This document shows positions 53,051 through 62,309 of a stretch of DNA of 64,000 nucleotides, one piece after another. A model generated the notes under the pieces. The model searched no databases, was not told the origin of the DNA, and saw nothing but the letters and a program-made list of their open reading frames with translations. The position numbers and the translations under genes were made by a program. Where the stretch lies: the NCBI GenBank assembly GCA_965262485.1, contig OZ253540.1, forward strand, positions 2,604,001 to 2,668,000, read 5' to 3'. The stretch is from Bin87 sp965262485. Lineage in GTDB: Bacteria; Chloroflexota; Dehalococcoidia; Lucifugimonadales; UBA3495. Positions within the stretch are counted from its first letter, which is position 1. Every line of letters starts with the position of its first letter.

Positions 53051-54610
53051 ATGACAGAGCAATCGGAACCATCGCCGGCCGAAGCCCTGGGCAGCCGGCA
53101 AGCCAATCTGGAAAGCCGACAGGCAAAACTTGATCACTTGCGGGAACAGGGGATAGACCCGTATCCACCCCGTTTCCAACGCAGTTGTTCCGCTGCCGAA
53201 GCCGTAGCCCGGTTCGAAGCCGGCGAAGCATCAGATACGCCGGCCGATGGCCACACTTTGCAGCTCGCCGGCCGTATTACGTCCATGCGGGTGATGGGCC
53301 GAGCTGCGTTCCTGGATTTGCGGGATTCCTCGGGCGTGGTGCAGGCCATGTTCCGCCAAAACGTTCTTGGCGACGACTACGCCCTGTTGCAGGACCTGGA
53401 CGTTGGCGACTTCCTCGGTGTTAGCGGCAATATGATGCGTACCCGCACCGGCCAGGCCACCATCGAGGCCCATTCAGTCACGATGCTTGCCAAGGGAATG
53501 CGCCCGCTTCCGGAGAAATGGCACGGGCTCCGAGATGTGGAAATACGCTACCGTCAGCGGTACCTCGACCTGATCGCCAACCCCGAGATCGCCGACACTT
53601 TCGTCCAGCGCAGCCGGGTGATTACCGGCATTCGCCGATTTTTCGACGAACGGGGATTTGTTGAAGTCGATACACCCATCCTCGTGCCGATACCGGCCGG
53701 AGCCCACGCCCGTCCGTTCGTGACTCATCACAACGCCCTGGACCGCCAACTCTACCTCCGCATCGCCACCGAGCTGTACCTCAAACGGCTCATCGTGGGG
53801 GGCCTGGACAAGGTGTACGAAATCGGCCGGGTGTTCCGCAACGAAGGCATCGATCAGGACCACAATCCCGAGTTCACTTTGCTGGAGTCCTACGAAGCGT
53901 ACGCCGACTACAACGACGTGATGGCAATGGTTGAGACGCTGGTGTCATCGCTGGCGGAAGACATCCACGGTTCCCCGCGCGTTGCCAACGGGGAGGCGAT
54001 AATCGACTTCACTCCTCCGTGGCCGCGCCGGTCGCTGCCGGAAGAACTGCACCGGCGCAGCGGCGTGGACATCGACCAGTATCCCGACGCGGAATCGCTC
54101 ATCGGCAAGGCCGCCGAGCTGGGGTTGGACCCGGCGCCTCGGGAAGCCCGCGGCCGCCTCATCGACAAGATGCTGTCGGTTTACGTGGAACCGCACCTCG
54201 TCCAACCCGCGTTTCTCATCGACTATCCCGAGGATATGTCGCCGTTGGCCAAGGGCCGCCCCGACCGTCCGGGCTACGTGGAGCGATTCGAGGCTTTCGC
54301 CGCCGGCATGGAGATCGCCAATGCCTACACCGAACTCAATGACCCGGCGGTGCAACGCGCCCGGTTTGCCGAGCAGGAGCATCTGCGGGCGGCGTATGGC
54401 GACGATGAGGCCGACCGCACCGACGAGGATTTTCTGACGGCCCTGGAATACGGGATGCCTCCCACCGGCGGGTTGGGCATCGGAATCGACCGGTTGGTGA
54501 TGCTGCTCACCGGCCAGTCCACCATCCGCGATGTGCTATTATTTCCGCAGATGCGCACCCTGCCCGGCGGCGGCGGAAGCGGAGAAACTCTGGATGACGC
54601 TACGGAGTGA
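53051..54610 (+). CDS. lysS: Lysyl-tRNA synthetase, class II
   Basis: 519 residues. OB-fold anticodon domain to about 155, then motif 1 GFVEVDTPIL, motif 2 FRNEGIDQDHNPEFTLLE, and motif 3 GLGIGIDRLVMLLTG. Charges tRNA-Lys with lysine. The N-terminal 25 residues are a short extension. ATG 53051, 42 bases after greA-like. Confidence 0.97.
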   Translation: MTEQSEPSPAEALGSRQANLESRQAKLDHLREQGIDPYPPRFQRSCSAAEAVARFEAGEASDTPADGHTLQLAGRITSMRVMGRAAFLDLRDSSGVVQAMFRQNVLGDDYALLQDLDVGDFLGVSGNMMRTRTGQATIEAHSVTMLAKGMRPLPEKWHGLRDVEIRYRQRYLDLIANPEIADTFVQRSRVITGIRRFFDERGFVEVDTPILVPIPAGAHARPFVTHHNALDRQLYLRIATELYLKRLIVGGLDKVYEIGRVFRNEGIDQDHNPEFTLLESYEAYADYNDVMAMVETLVSSLAEDIHGSPRVANGEAIIDFTPPWPRRSLPEELHRRSGVDIDQYPDAESLIGKAAELGLDPAPREARGRLIDKMLSVYVEPHLVQPAFLIDYPEDMSPLAKGRPDRPGYVERFEAFAAGMEIANAYTELNDPAVQRARFAEQEHLRAAYGDDEADRTDEDFLTALEYGMPPTGGLGIGIDRLVMLLTGQSTIRDVLLFPQMRTLPGGGGSGETLDDATE

Positions 54611-54615
54611 ATACC

Positions 54616-55308
54616 ATGACGACGGCTGCCCCACAAACCAAACCGGACGCGCAAGAGTCGCACCCGCCCGTCCCCGACGCGGCTGAACCGGCCGGTCTCT
54701 GGCCCATCAGGCTGAGGCTGCCCGACGCCGTAGTGGCCGCCGGCCATGACGCCTGCGAGGACTGGTTCTGGGCCATTGCCATGGCCAACCAGGAATGTCT
54801 CTGGGCAATGGAGCTGAGCGCCAACCGGGAGCTGGAACTGATGCCAACGTTTTCGTATTCGGAAAGGCGAGAGTTCCGGCTGTCGTTTGAGGTGGAGGCA
54901 TGGAACATTGGGCTCGACAGCCCCGGTATGACAACCGGCCCAAACGCTGCCTATTTTCTGTCCAATAGCGCCCTCCGCAGCCCGGATACCGCATGGACGC
55001 TTAACGATAATGTCCTGCCGCCGCGCACGGAACCTCCGCGAACCTGGCCATTCTGTCCCGATTTCGTCGCTGAAGTTCGTTCCGATTCCCAATCCAGCAT
55101 CACCGACCTTTTGAGCAAGATGCAGGAATACATGGAGAGTGGGGCGCGTCTCGGCTGGCTCATCGACCCCATCGAGCGCACCGTCCGGATCTACCGCGCC
55201 GGCGTCGCCGAACCTGAACTGCTGCAAGACCCGGAGACTCTGGATGGTGCGGACGTGCTGCCAGGCTTTACTATTGCGGTGAGGCAGTTGATCTTTGACC
55301 TGGTGTGA
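54616..55308 (+). CDS. Uma2-family endonuclease-like protein
   Basis: 230 residues. The C-terminal half is a clear Uma2/DUF820 PD-(D/E)xK domain: PDFVAEVRSDSQS with Asp and Glu, MQEYMESGARLGWLID, and VRIYRAG. The first 90 residues replace the usual Uma2 N-terminus with unrelated sequence. ATG 54616 has GGAG upstream; a GTG at 54607 in the lysS overlap is also possible. It lies between lysS and serS, 13 bases before serS. Confidence 0.8.
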   Translation: MTTAAPQTKPDAQESHPPVPDAAEPAGLWPIRLRLPDAVVAAGHDACEDWFWAIAMANQECLWAMELSANRELELMPTFSYSERREFRLSFEVEAWNIGLDSPGMTTGPNAAYFLSNSALRSPDTAWTLNDNVLPPRTEPPRTWPFCPDFVAEVRSDSQSSITDLLSKMQEYMESGARLGWLIDPIERTVRIYRAGVAEPELLQDPETLDGADVLPGFTIAVRQLIFDLV

Positions 55309-55320
55309 CCCAACTGAACT

Positions 55321-56601
55321 ATGCTGTCTCTCGAACAAATACGCAACGAGCCTGACGCCGTGCGCGCCGCCCTGACCCGTCGGGCGGAAGACGAAGATTG
55401 CCTCGACGAAATACTCACCCTGGATGCGCAGCGCCGCGTCGCCATCACTGACGGCGACCAGCTCCGCGCCCGACGCAACCAGGTGTCCCGCGAGGTCGGG
55501 CAGGCCCGCTCCCAGGGCCAGCAACCGCCCGAGGACATCGTTGCCGAGATGCGCGCCGTGGGCCAGCAAATCAGCGCCCTGGAAGAATCGGTGCGCGCGC
55601 TGGATACCAGACTCAACGATCTGTTGATGGAATTGCCCAACCTTCCCGATGCCACCACGCCCGACGGGCTGGACGAATCCAGCAACACCGTGCTCCGCCA
55701 TTGGGGCGAGATTCCCCAGCTGGATTTTGAGCCGCAGCCCCACTGGGACCTGGCCGAGCAATTGGGAATTATTGACTTTCAGCGCGGCGTCAAGCTGGCC
55801 GGCAGCCGGTTCTACACGATGAACGGGTACGGCGCCCGACTGGAACGGGCCATCATTTCCTGGATGCTGGACCTGCACGGCGGTGAGCATGGTTACACGG
55901 AAATGGCCCTGCCGATTCTGGTGCGCCGCGAAATCATGGAGGGTTCCGGCAACCTGCCCCGTTTTGCCGACAACCTTTACCATGACGCAGAGGACGATCT
56001 GTGGCTGATTCCCACCGCCGAGGTGCCCGTTACCAATCTGCACCGCGATGAGATTCTGTCGGCGGACGAGCTTCCCCTCTATTACGTTGCCCACACGCCC
56101 TGCTTCCGCCGCGAGAAGGCCGCCGCCGGCCGCGACACCCGGGGCATCAAACGGGTGCACCAGTTCAACAAGGTAGAGATGTACAAGTTCGTGGAACCCG
56201 AAACCTCCTTCGACGAACTGGAAACCCTGCTCGCCAACGCCGAAACCGTTTGCCAGCGTCTCAACCTGCCCTACCGTATCCTGGAGCTGTGCGCCGGCGA
56301 CATATCCTTTCCATCGGCCAAGTCCTACGACATCGAAGTGTGGGCCGCCGGGTCAGGGGAGTGGCTGGAAGTGTCGTCCTGCTCCAACTGCACCGACTTT
56401 CAGGCTCGCCGGGCCAACGTGCGATACCGACCCGCCGCCGGCGAACGCCCGCGTTTCGTCCACACCCTGAACGGCTCCGGCCTGGCCCTGCCCCGCGTCA
56501 TCATCGCCATCCTGGAAAACAACCAGCAGCCCGACGGCTCGGTCATCATCCCGGAGGCGCTGCGTTCTTACACCGGCTTCGGGGTTATCCCGGCGAGGTG
56601 A
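55321..56601 (+). CDS. serS: Seryl-tRNA synthetase
   Basis: 426 residues. Long N-terminal coiled-coil arm (LTLDAQRRVAITDGDQLRAR, QISALEESVRALDTRLNDLL), class II core with CFRREKAAAGRDTRG (motif 2) and ELCAGDISFPSAKSYDIE, and C-terminal GLALPRVIIAILEN (motif 3). Charges tRNA-Ser. ATG 55321. Confidence 0.97.
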   Translation: MLSLEQIRNEPDAVRAALTRRAEDEDCLDEILTLDAQRRVAITDGDQLRARRNQVSREVGQARSQGQQPPEDIVAEMRAVGQQISALEESVRALDTRLNDLLMELPNLPDATTPDGLDESSNTVLRHWGEIPQLDFEPQPHWDLAEQLGIIDFQRGVKLAGSRFYTMNGYGARLERAIISWMLDLHGGEHGYTEMALPILVRREIMEGSGNLPRFADNLYHDAEDDLWLIPTAEVPVTNLHRDEILSADELPLYYVAHTPCFRREKAAAGRDTRGIKRVHQFNKVEMYKFVEPETSFDELETLLANAETVCQRLNLPYRILELCAGDISFPSAKSYDIEVWAAGSGEWLEVSSCSNCTDFQARRANVRYRPAAGERPRFVHTLNGSGLALPRVIIAILENNQQPDGSVIIPEALRSYTGFGVIPAR

Positions 56602-56683
56602 GGCGGGCCAGGGCCGTTGACAAGCTTACCCTAGCCCTTGCTATCATTCCCGGCGACGCCACGTTATCGCCGAGAGGTTCGCC

Positions 56684-58288
56684 ATGCCTACGCTGGATTT
56701 CAAGGGCAAGCAGCACATCTACGCCCACCACCTCACCGTGCCCTACCGCCCGCTGGTTCCCGACGCTGGGCGGTCACTCAATCCCGCCGATGTTGACGAC
56801 AACCTCATCATCCACGGCGACAACCTGCACGCGCTGAAAGCGTTGCTGCCCCGCTACGCCGGCAAGGTCAAGTGCATCTACATCGATCCGCCCTATAATA
56901 CCGGCAACGAGGGCTGGGTTTATAACGACAACGCGAACAGCCCGCTGATGAAAGAGTGGGTGAAGCAAAACAGCCCGGTTGACGGCGAGGATTTGGAACG
57001 GCATGACAAATGGCTTTGCATGATGTGGCCCCGCCTGCACCTGCTCAAGGAACTGCTGGCGGATGACGGCGTGATTTTCGTGTCCATCGACGACAATGAG
57101 CAGCATCATTTACGTATGATGATGGACGAGATTTTCGGTGACTTATCCTTCAAGAACAGTATAATCGTTCGCCGTGGCACTAAAAATGTTCAATCCCAAT
57201 TTGCGACAATAGATGCTCTCTCGACTGGCCATGACACCACATTGCTATACAGCAAACAGAGTACTTTGAGACTCCCAAAGCTCATGTCAATTGGCGAAGA
57301 AGCGTCACCTGGGAAATGGGATACCTTTTGGCGTGGTACTGACCGGCCTACAATGAGATATGAATTATTCAGTGTAATTCCTGAACAGGGGCAATGGCGT
57401 TGGGCTGAACAACGCACTCACAATGCCATTGCAAATTATGAAAAGTATTGTGAGCAATACGAAACCCTCTATTCCCTTGATGAATATTTTGGACTTATCA
57501 AGCAAGAAGAGGGGAGAGATTTGGATTTTGTTAGGTTGGGCCCAGACCAAACTATCCAATATTACGTGCCACCAAGAAATTATACTATCCTATCCGACGT
57601 ATGGATGGATTTACGTACTTCGGGAAGGCTAACTGATTTTCCCCATGAAAAGCATGAAGAGTTTGTAAAGAGAATGATCAAATGGTTGACCAATAAAGAT
57701 GCCATTGTCCTCGACTCTTTTGCCGGCAGTGGCACCACTGCCCACGCTGTCCTTGCGCTGAACAAAGAGGACGGCGGCAACCGCAAGTTTATCCTGGTGG
57801 AGTGCGAGGACTACGCCGACACCATCACCGCCGAGCGGGTGCGGCGGGTCATCAACGGCGTTCCCAACGCGCGGGACAAGTCCTTGCAAGAAGGATTGGG
57901 CGGCTCGTTCACCTACTACACCCTGGGCAAACCGATTGACGTGGAGGGGATGCTGACCGGCGAAAACCTGCCGGAGTATCCGGCGCTGGCGGCCTACCTG
58001 CTGCATACGGCGTCGGGCCTGTCCGCCGGCGGGGGGTTGGAAGCGCAGAACGAGGACGGCCTCTTTTACAGCAACGGCGATACCGATTACTACCTGCTGT
58101 ATCGCCCTGATATTAAGTGGCTGCGCAGCAACGATGCCATCCTGAACGAGGAACGGGCCCGGCGCATCAAGGGCGTTGGCAAAAAGGCCGTGATGTTCGC
58201 CGCCGACAAATACATGGGGCAGCGGTTCCTTTCCGATATGGGCATCACCTTCTGCCAGATACCCTACGAACTGCACCGAGGCGGTTAG
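56684..58288 (+). CDS. mod: Type III restriction-modification methylase (Mod)
   Basis: 534 residues, beta-class N6-adenine methylase: catalytic motif D68-PPY71 comes first, SAM motif FAGSGT (346-351) second. The N-terminus NLIIHGDNLHALKALLPRYA and VKCIYIDPPYNTGNEGW are typical of Mod. Between residues about 150 and 345 lies the target-recognition region, coded by clearly AT-richer DNA (57130-57715). Res is the third gene downstream. Methylates one strand of an asymmetric site and gives the specificity to Res. Confidence 0.92.
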   Translation: MPTLDFKGKQHIYAHHLTVPYRPLVPDAGRSLNPADVDDNLIIHGDNLHALKALLPRYAGKVKCIYIDPPYNTGNEGWVYNDNANSPLMKEWVKQNSPVDGEDLERHDKWLCMMWPRLHLLKELLADDGVIFVSIDDNEQHHLRMMMDEIFGDLSFKNSIIVRRGTKNVQSQFATIDALSTGHDTTLLYSKQSTLRLPKLMSIGEEASPGKWDTFWRGTDRPTMRYELFSVIPEQGQWRWAEQRTHNAIANYEKYCEQYETLYSLDEYFGLIKQEEGRDLDFVRLGPDQTIQYYVPPRNYTILSDVWMDLRTSGRLTDFPHEKHEEFVKRMIKWLTNKDAIVLDSFAGSGTTAHAVLALNKEDGGNRKFILVECEDYADTITAERVRRVINGVPNARDKSLQEGLGGSFTYYTLGKPIDVEGMLTGENLPEYPALAAYLLHTASGLSAGGGLEAQNEDGLFYSNGDTDYYLLYRPDIKWLRSNDAILNEERARRIKGVGKKAVMFAADKYMGQRFLSDMGITFCQIPYELHRGG

Positions 58289-58309
58289 CAGTGTTACACT
58301 GGCAGCATC

Positions 58310-58690
58310 GTGGAGAGTTGGTGGCAAAGGCCGTGGGTGCGCTTTCACGCAACTATCGCACCGTTCGGAATTTTTGCGACAATCCTGCTGTTGACTTGGT
58401 GTTTGGAGCAGTGGCAATGGCAGGGTCGGGTCAGTTGGGAGATGTCAGCGTCAATAGTTGACTTTGGGGCGGTGCTGTACGCGATGGCTGCCGTGGCAGT
58501 CGAAAGGAGTGTTGTACTTATGCTATGGGCGTTGGAACAGAGGAAGCAATGGCGGGCGAAGAGACGAGCCGAGACGTGGGCTGAAGTGCGTGATCAAGCT
58601 CGAGCCGAGGAGAAGCCGGAGATTGCGGCATGGCTGGAGCGCGCGGCTCAGGGGAAAGGCATTACTCTGGCTGGTTCGCCGCCGCGGTAA
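58310..58690 (+). CDS. Small membrane protein between mod and hicB-like gene
   Basis: 126 residues from GTG 58310. Two hydrophobic segments (FGIFATILLLTWCLEQ and FGAVLYAMAAVAVERSVVLM) then a basic coiled coil (EQRKQWRAKRRAETWAEVRD). No family recognised. Sits inside the type III island. Confidence 0.55.
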   Translation: MESWWQRPWVRFHATIAPFGIFATILLLTWCLEQWQWQGRVSWEMSASIVDFGAVLYAMAAVAVERSVVLMLWALEQRKQWRAKRRAETWAEVRDQARAEEKPEIAAWLERAAQGKGITLAGSPPR

Positions 58691-58720
58691 GGCAATTGGC
58701 ATGGACCAGAGGCCGGAACA

Positions 58721-58954
58721 ATGGAATTCACGGTAACGATTGACCGGGATGAAGACGGCATCTGGATTGTGGAATGTCCGTCTATACCGGGCTGTGTCAG
58801 CCAGGGCGATACTAAGTATGCGGCCCTCGCCAACATCCGGAAGGCCATTGCACTTTGCATTGAGGTACGGGCTGAACAGGGCCTGCCCCTGACCGTTGAG
58901 ACGCGGCAAGTGGAAGTGGCCCGGAATGTCGAGTTGAGTGGATGCTTGACGTAG
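58721..58954 (+). CDS. HicB-type antitoxin without HicA
   Basis: 77 residues. FTVTIDRDEDGIWIVECPSI then PGCVSQGDTKYAALANIRKA is the classic HicB half-domain. No HicA follows; the next gene is res, 13 bases after. Stand-alone HicB proteins can act as regulators or RNA-binding proteins, so it may control the island or be the leftover of a pair. Confidence 0.85.
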   Translation: MEFTVTIDRDEDGIWIVECPSIPGCVSQGDTKYAALANIRKAIALCIEVRAEQGLPLTVETRQVEVARNVELSGCLT

Positions 58955-58967
58955 GTGGTTTGGAAAG

Positions 58968-61511
58968 ATGGAACTGAAAGAGTACCAAACCCGCACCCTT
59001 GATGTTTTTGAACGCTGGCAGAATGAATTGACGGCGGCGGAGCAGGAAACGCGGGAGGACATTGCGTACTACGAAGGTCGCGGGCGAACTGCCCCTGCAG
59101 ATGTCCACAACTACCCGAAAACGGCCTGGCAGAAAATGGCCGCGACCGGCGAGGTGGCATCCAGCGCCAGACCGTATGTTGACCGCACCGCCGACGCCGG
59201 CTTTCCCATCCCTCATGTCTGTTTCAAGGTTCCCACGGGTGGCGGCAAGACGCTGCTGGGCGCTGGGGCGCTGGAACGACTGAACAGGAGCAACGGGTTG
59301 GTGCTTTGGATGGTGCCCAGCAACGCCATCTACCTGCAAACCAAAGCGGCGCTGTGGGACCGGCAGCATCCCTACCGCCAGATGCTGGAGCGGGGCAGCG
59401 GCCGGCGCGTCAAGATGCTGGAAAAAGACGACCCTTTCACCGCCGCCGATGTCGAGCACTACCTGTGCGTGATGCTCATATCATTGCAGTCCGCCAACCG
59501 TAAGAGTAAAGATTTTCTGCGGATATTCCGCGATTCCGGGCGCTACGCCTCGTTCTTTCCCGATAATGACGACGTATTGAGCGATGCGCGCCTGCGCAGC
59601 ATATACCCCGACCTTGACCCGCCCGGCGACGACCGACTAGTTGCGCAGAGCCTGTTCAACGTGCTGAAGATGCAGCGTCCGGTAGTCGTTCTGGACGAAG
59701 CCCACAAAGCCTATGGGCGACAAGAGAAAAACACCGATGAGTTTGTCCAGTCCATCAACCGCCTTAACCCGAGCCTGGTAATCGAGCTATCGGCCACACC
59801 CAGCTCTTCCAAAAGCAATCTGCTGGTGGATATAAAGGGCAATGATCTGAAGACCGCGCAGATGATTAAGCTACCGGTACGAGTAACTTCTTTCGCCAAC
59901 GCAGATTGGGGGCATACTCTGGGCCAGGCGCACGCCAAATTGGAAGAATTGGATAACGAAGCGGTGTCCCTGCAGTACAGCGAAGGGCGTTATATCCGCC
60001 CGATTGCGGTGGTGCGAGTCGAACGCACCAGCCCCGATCAGATCAACAGTGACCTCGTCCATGCTGAGCACGTGCGGGCATACCTGACGCAGAACCTGGG
60101 CGTTCCCAATGACGCCGTTGCCGTACAATCCAGCACCACCCGGGAGTTGGCGGGCGTTGACCTGCTATCCGAATTTTCACCGATACGATGGATAATCACG
60201 CGGGCCGCCTTGATGGAGGGCTGGGATTGTCCTTTTGCCTATCTGTTGGTCATGCTGGACAACACCAGCGCCAGGCGGGCTATTACGCAGTTGGTGGGAC
60301 GGGTAATGCGTCAACCCCACGCCCGTATCACCGAGAGAAAATCTCTGGACCAGTGCTACGTCTATTGTCAGGATACTAGCGTGAACGCCGCCGTGCAGTT
60401 CGTCAAGGACGGACTCGAACAGGAAGGGATGGGCGATCTGGACGATGACGTGTACTCGGATCAGACGACGACTTTCAAAACCGTTCCCATCCATCGCCGC
60501 CGAGAGTTCAAGGACAAGGAGTTCTTCCTGCCCAAAGTGCTGCACCGGGATGCCAGTGGCGGTTGGGAGGAATTGGATTATCAGAGGCATATTCTACCCG
60601 GCATAGACTTGGACAAAATTGATGCTCCCGATCCTCAAAGCGCGCAGGCAGACCGACCGCGCGAGGAAACGGCAACGGTTGATTTAGGAGACAGTGGCGC
60701 TTCTGCTACCTTTTACAATGCCCAAGCATTGTTTGTTGATGAAAGTGTCAAAATCGCCTGGTACGCTCGCGGCATTTCAGACATTTTGCCCAATCCATTT
60801 CAGGCGGCTCGCGTTGTCCGAGATCTGGTGCAACATATGTATGATGCCGGAGACGACGCCAAATCAATTTACGGCCAGCGTTCCGCTTTAGCGTCGCAGG
60901 TGCGCGAACACGTAGCGAAAGCTATGGACCGTCAGGCTGAGCAGGTCTTTCGCGCCAAGTTGGCCAGTGGGGAAATCCGCTTTGACCTCGAAGCCAGCGA
61001 CTGCAATCACCGTATGTGGAAGTCACGCGAAATACTGGTTTCCGACAACGACGTTCTGTTACAGCGTTACGGGCAGTCCGTACAGTTGAGTCTTTTTGAG
61101 CCGGTGTTCGACCGAAATTTTAACGACCTGGAGCGTAGATTCGCTTTTTACCTCGATGAGCAAAAAGCATTGCAGTGGTGGCACCGGGTGGCAGTCAGGC
61201 AATATGGCGAGTATTACCTGCGCGGCTGGCGTCGGGAACGCATCTGGCCGGATTTTGTGGCGATGGGGGGCGAAACTAACGGCAAGCCCAGTATGTTGGT
61301 ATTTGAAACCAAAGGCGAGCACCTAAACGGCAACGACGATACCGAGTACAAAAAGCGCGTATTCAACGCCCTTGAAGAGACCTTCAATGCCGGTAAGATG
61401 ACCATTCACGACGGGCCGGCCAAAGGCGTCTTCCGACTAGTATTTGACAAAGTGGGTTTCCCGGACGCCGAAACCGCCCTCAATAAATTGAAGGGCGTTT
61501 ATACTCCCTAG
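58968..61511 (+). CDS. res: Type III restriction endonuclease subunit (Res)
   Basis: 847 residues. SF2 helicase: Walker A PTGGGK94T, DEAH box D243EAH, and the motif VI segment ITRAALMEGWDCPFAY with TQLVGRVMRQP. The C-terminal nuclease has D762 in WPDFVAM and E780TK782 (PD-(D/E)xK). The linker AEQVFRAKLASGEIRFDLEA is the usual one between helicase and nuclease. Cuts after ATP-driven sliding when two unmethylated head-to-head sites meet. ATG 58968. Confidence 0.95.
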   Translation: MELKEYQTRTLDVFERWQNELTAAEQETREDIAYYEGRGRTAPADVHNYPKTAWQKMAATGEVASSARPYVDRTADAGFPIPHVCFKVPTGGGKTLLGAGALERLNRSNGLVLWMVPSNAIYLQTKAALWDRQHPYRQMLERGSGRRVKMLEKDDPFTAADVEHYLCVMLISLQSANRKSKDFLRIFRDSGRYASFFPDNDDVLSDARLRSIYPDLDPPGDDRLVAQSLFNVLKMQRPVVVLDEAHKAYGRQEKNTDEFVQSINRLNPSLVIELSATPSSSKSNLLVDIKGNDLKTAQMIKLPVRVTSFANADWGHTLGQAHAKLEELDNEAVSLQYSEGRYIRPIAVVRVERTSPDQINSDLVHAEHVRAYLTQNLGVPNDAVAVQSSTTRELAGVDLLSEFSPIRWIITRAALMEGWDCPFAYLLVMLDNTSARRAITQLVGRVMRQPHARITERKSLDQCYVYCQDTSVNAAVQFVKDGLEQEGMGDLDDDVYSDQTTTFKTVPIHRRREFKDKEFFLPKVLHRDASGGWEELDYQRHILPGIDLDKIDAPDPQSAQADRPREETATVDLGDSGASATFYNAQALFVDESVKIAWYARGISDILPNPFQAARVVRDLVQHMYDAGDDAKSIYGQRSALASQVREHVAKAMDRQAEQVFRAKLASGEIRFDLEASDCNHRMWKSREILVSDNDVLLQRYGQSVQLSLFEPVFDRNFNDLERRFAFYLDEQKALQWWHRVAVRQYGEYYLRGWRRERIWPDFVAMGGETNGKPSMLVFETKGEHLNGNDDTEYKKRVFNALEETFNAGKMTIHDGPAKGVFRLVFDKVGFPDAETALNKLKGVYTP

Positions 61512-61543
61512 AAGTCAACGCGCATCCCGATAGGAGGCCCCCA

Positions 61544-61771
61544 ATGTCCGGCATTTGGCCTGTTGAGGATGTGCTGGATGATCCTGGTGAAGTTCAACCC
61601 AACCGAGGTCAGACGCGTAGCGCCATTGGCCAGACACGCGGCGGTCGCTACCTGCGTGTCATCTATACGCTTGACCCGGATCCCGATAGCGTTTTAGTCA
61701 TTACCGCTTACGAACTGCGCGGGCAACCGCTCGCTGCCTATCGGCGGCGCCGAAGCAGGAGAGGACGATGA
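61544..61771 (+). CDS. BrnT/DUF4258-like toxin, short form
   Basis: 75 residues. IGQTRGGRYLRVIYTLD, VLVITAYELRGQPLAAYRR matches the strands and ITAxDxxxxERxRY end of BrnT-like or DUF4258 toxins. The usual helix after the first strand (HGVxxxEVEE) is missing, so it is shorter than the family. Overlaps the antitoxin by 4 bases (ATGA). First 19 coding bases equal those of the deacetylase at 62310 (MSGIWP). Confidence 0.68.
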   Translation: MSGIWPVEDVLDDPGEVQPNRGQTRSAIGQTRGGRYLRVIYTLDPDPDSVLVITAYELRGQPLAAYRRRRSRRGR

Positions 61772-62244
61772 AAGACCCCAACGTGTACCCGCCCGGTTTG
61801 GACGCCAACAAAGTGCGGGAAATTATCGAGTACTACGATTCTCTGACCGAAGAAGAATGGATAGCGCAAGACGAAGCTGCTTATGAAGACCCAAACAATG
61901 CGGTGGCGCTGGTTCCAAAGGAGTTGTTCCCCGCCGTAGCTGCGCTGATCGCGCGCCACCAGGCAGAGAATCCCGCGGAAACGGCGGCAGATCAGGTGCG
62001 GAAAGAGCAAAAGAAGGGAAAAACCGACAACTTTCCGCCCGGATGGGACGCAGAGCGCGTCCAGCGTCTCATCGAACATGACGACTCGCGGACCAAAGAG
62101 GAAACGATCGCAGAAGACGAGGGCGCTTTTGAGCAGGACGGGCAGACGGTGATGGTCATTCCCGTCGAGCTGGCGCCCGCCGTAGCTGTGCTAATGGCGC
62201 GCCACGAGGCGGAGAACCCCGCGGAAACAACGCCGGCCGACTAA
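61768..62244 (+). CDS. Antitoxin with a tandem duplicated domain
   Basis: 158 residues made of two similar blocks. Block 1: YPPGLDANKVREIIEYYDSL, WIAQDEAAYEDPNN, VPKELFPAVAALIARHQAEN. Block 2: FPPGWDAERVQRLIEHDDSR, IAEDEGAFEQDGQ, IPVELAPAVAVLMARHEAEN. Each block is the size of the usual single antitoxin (about 75 residues) of BrnT-like toxins. Probably neutralises the toxin upstream and could bind two toxins per chain. Confidence 0.72.
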   Translation: MKDPNVYPPGLDANKVREIIEYYDSLTEEEWIAQDEAAYEDPNNAVALVPKELFPAVAALIARHQAENPAETAADQVRKEQKKGKTDNFPPGWDAERVQRLIEHDDSRTKEETIAEDEGAFEQDGQTVMVIPVELAPAVAVLMARHEAENPAETTPAD

Positions 62245-62309
62245 CCCGCAACAGCGCGGCGCGTGCGGGGTAGTAGCCATAATAGTTCGCACAGAAAGGA
62301 ACCTACACC

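Noticed and set aside
54325..56160. 611-codon frame opposite lysS, Uma2 and serS
   Set aside because: Covers three genes in antisense; high-GC shadow.
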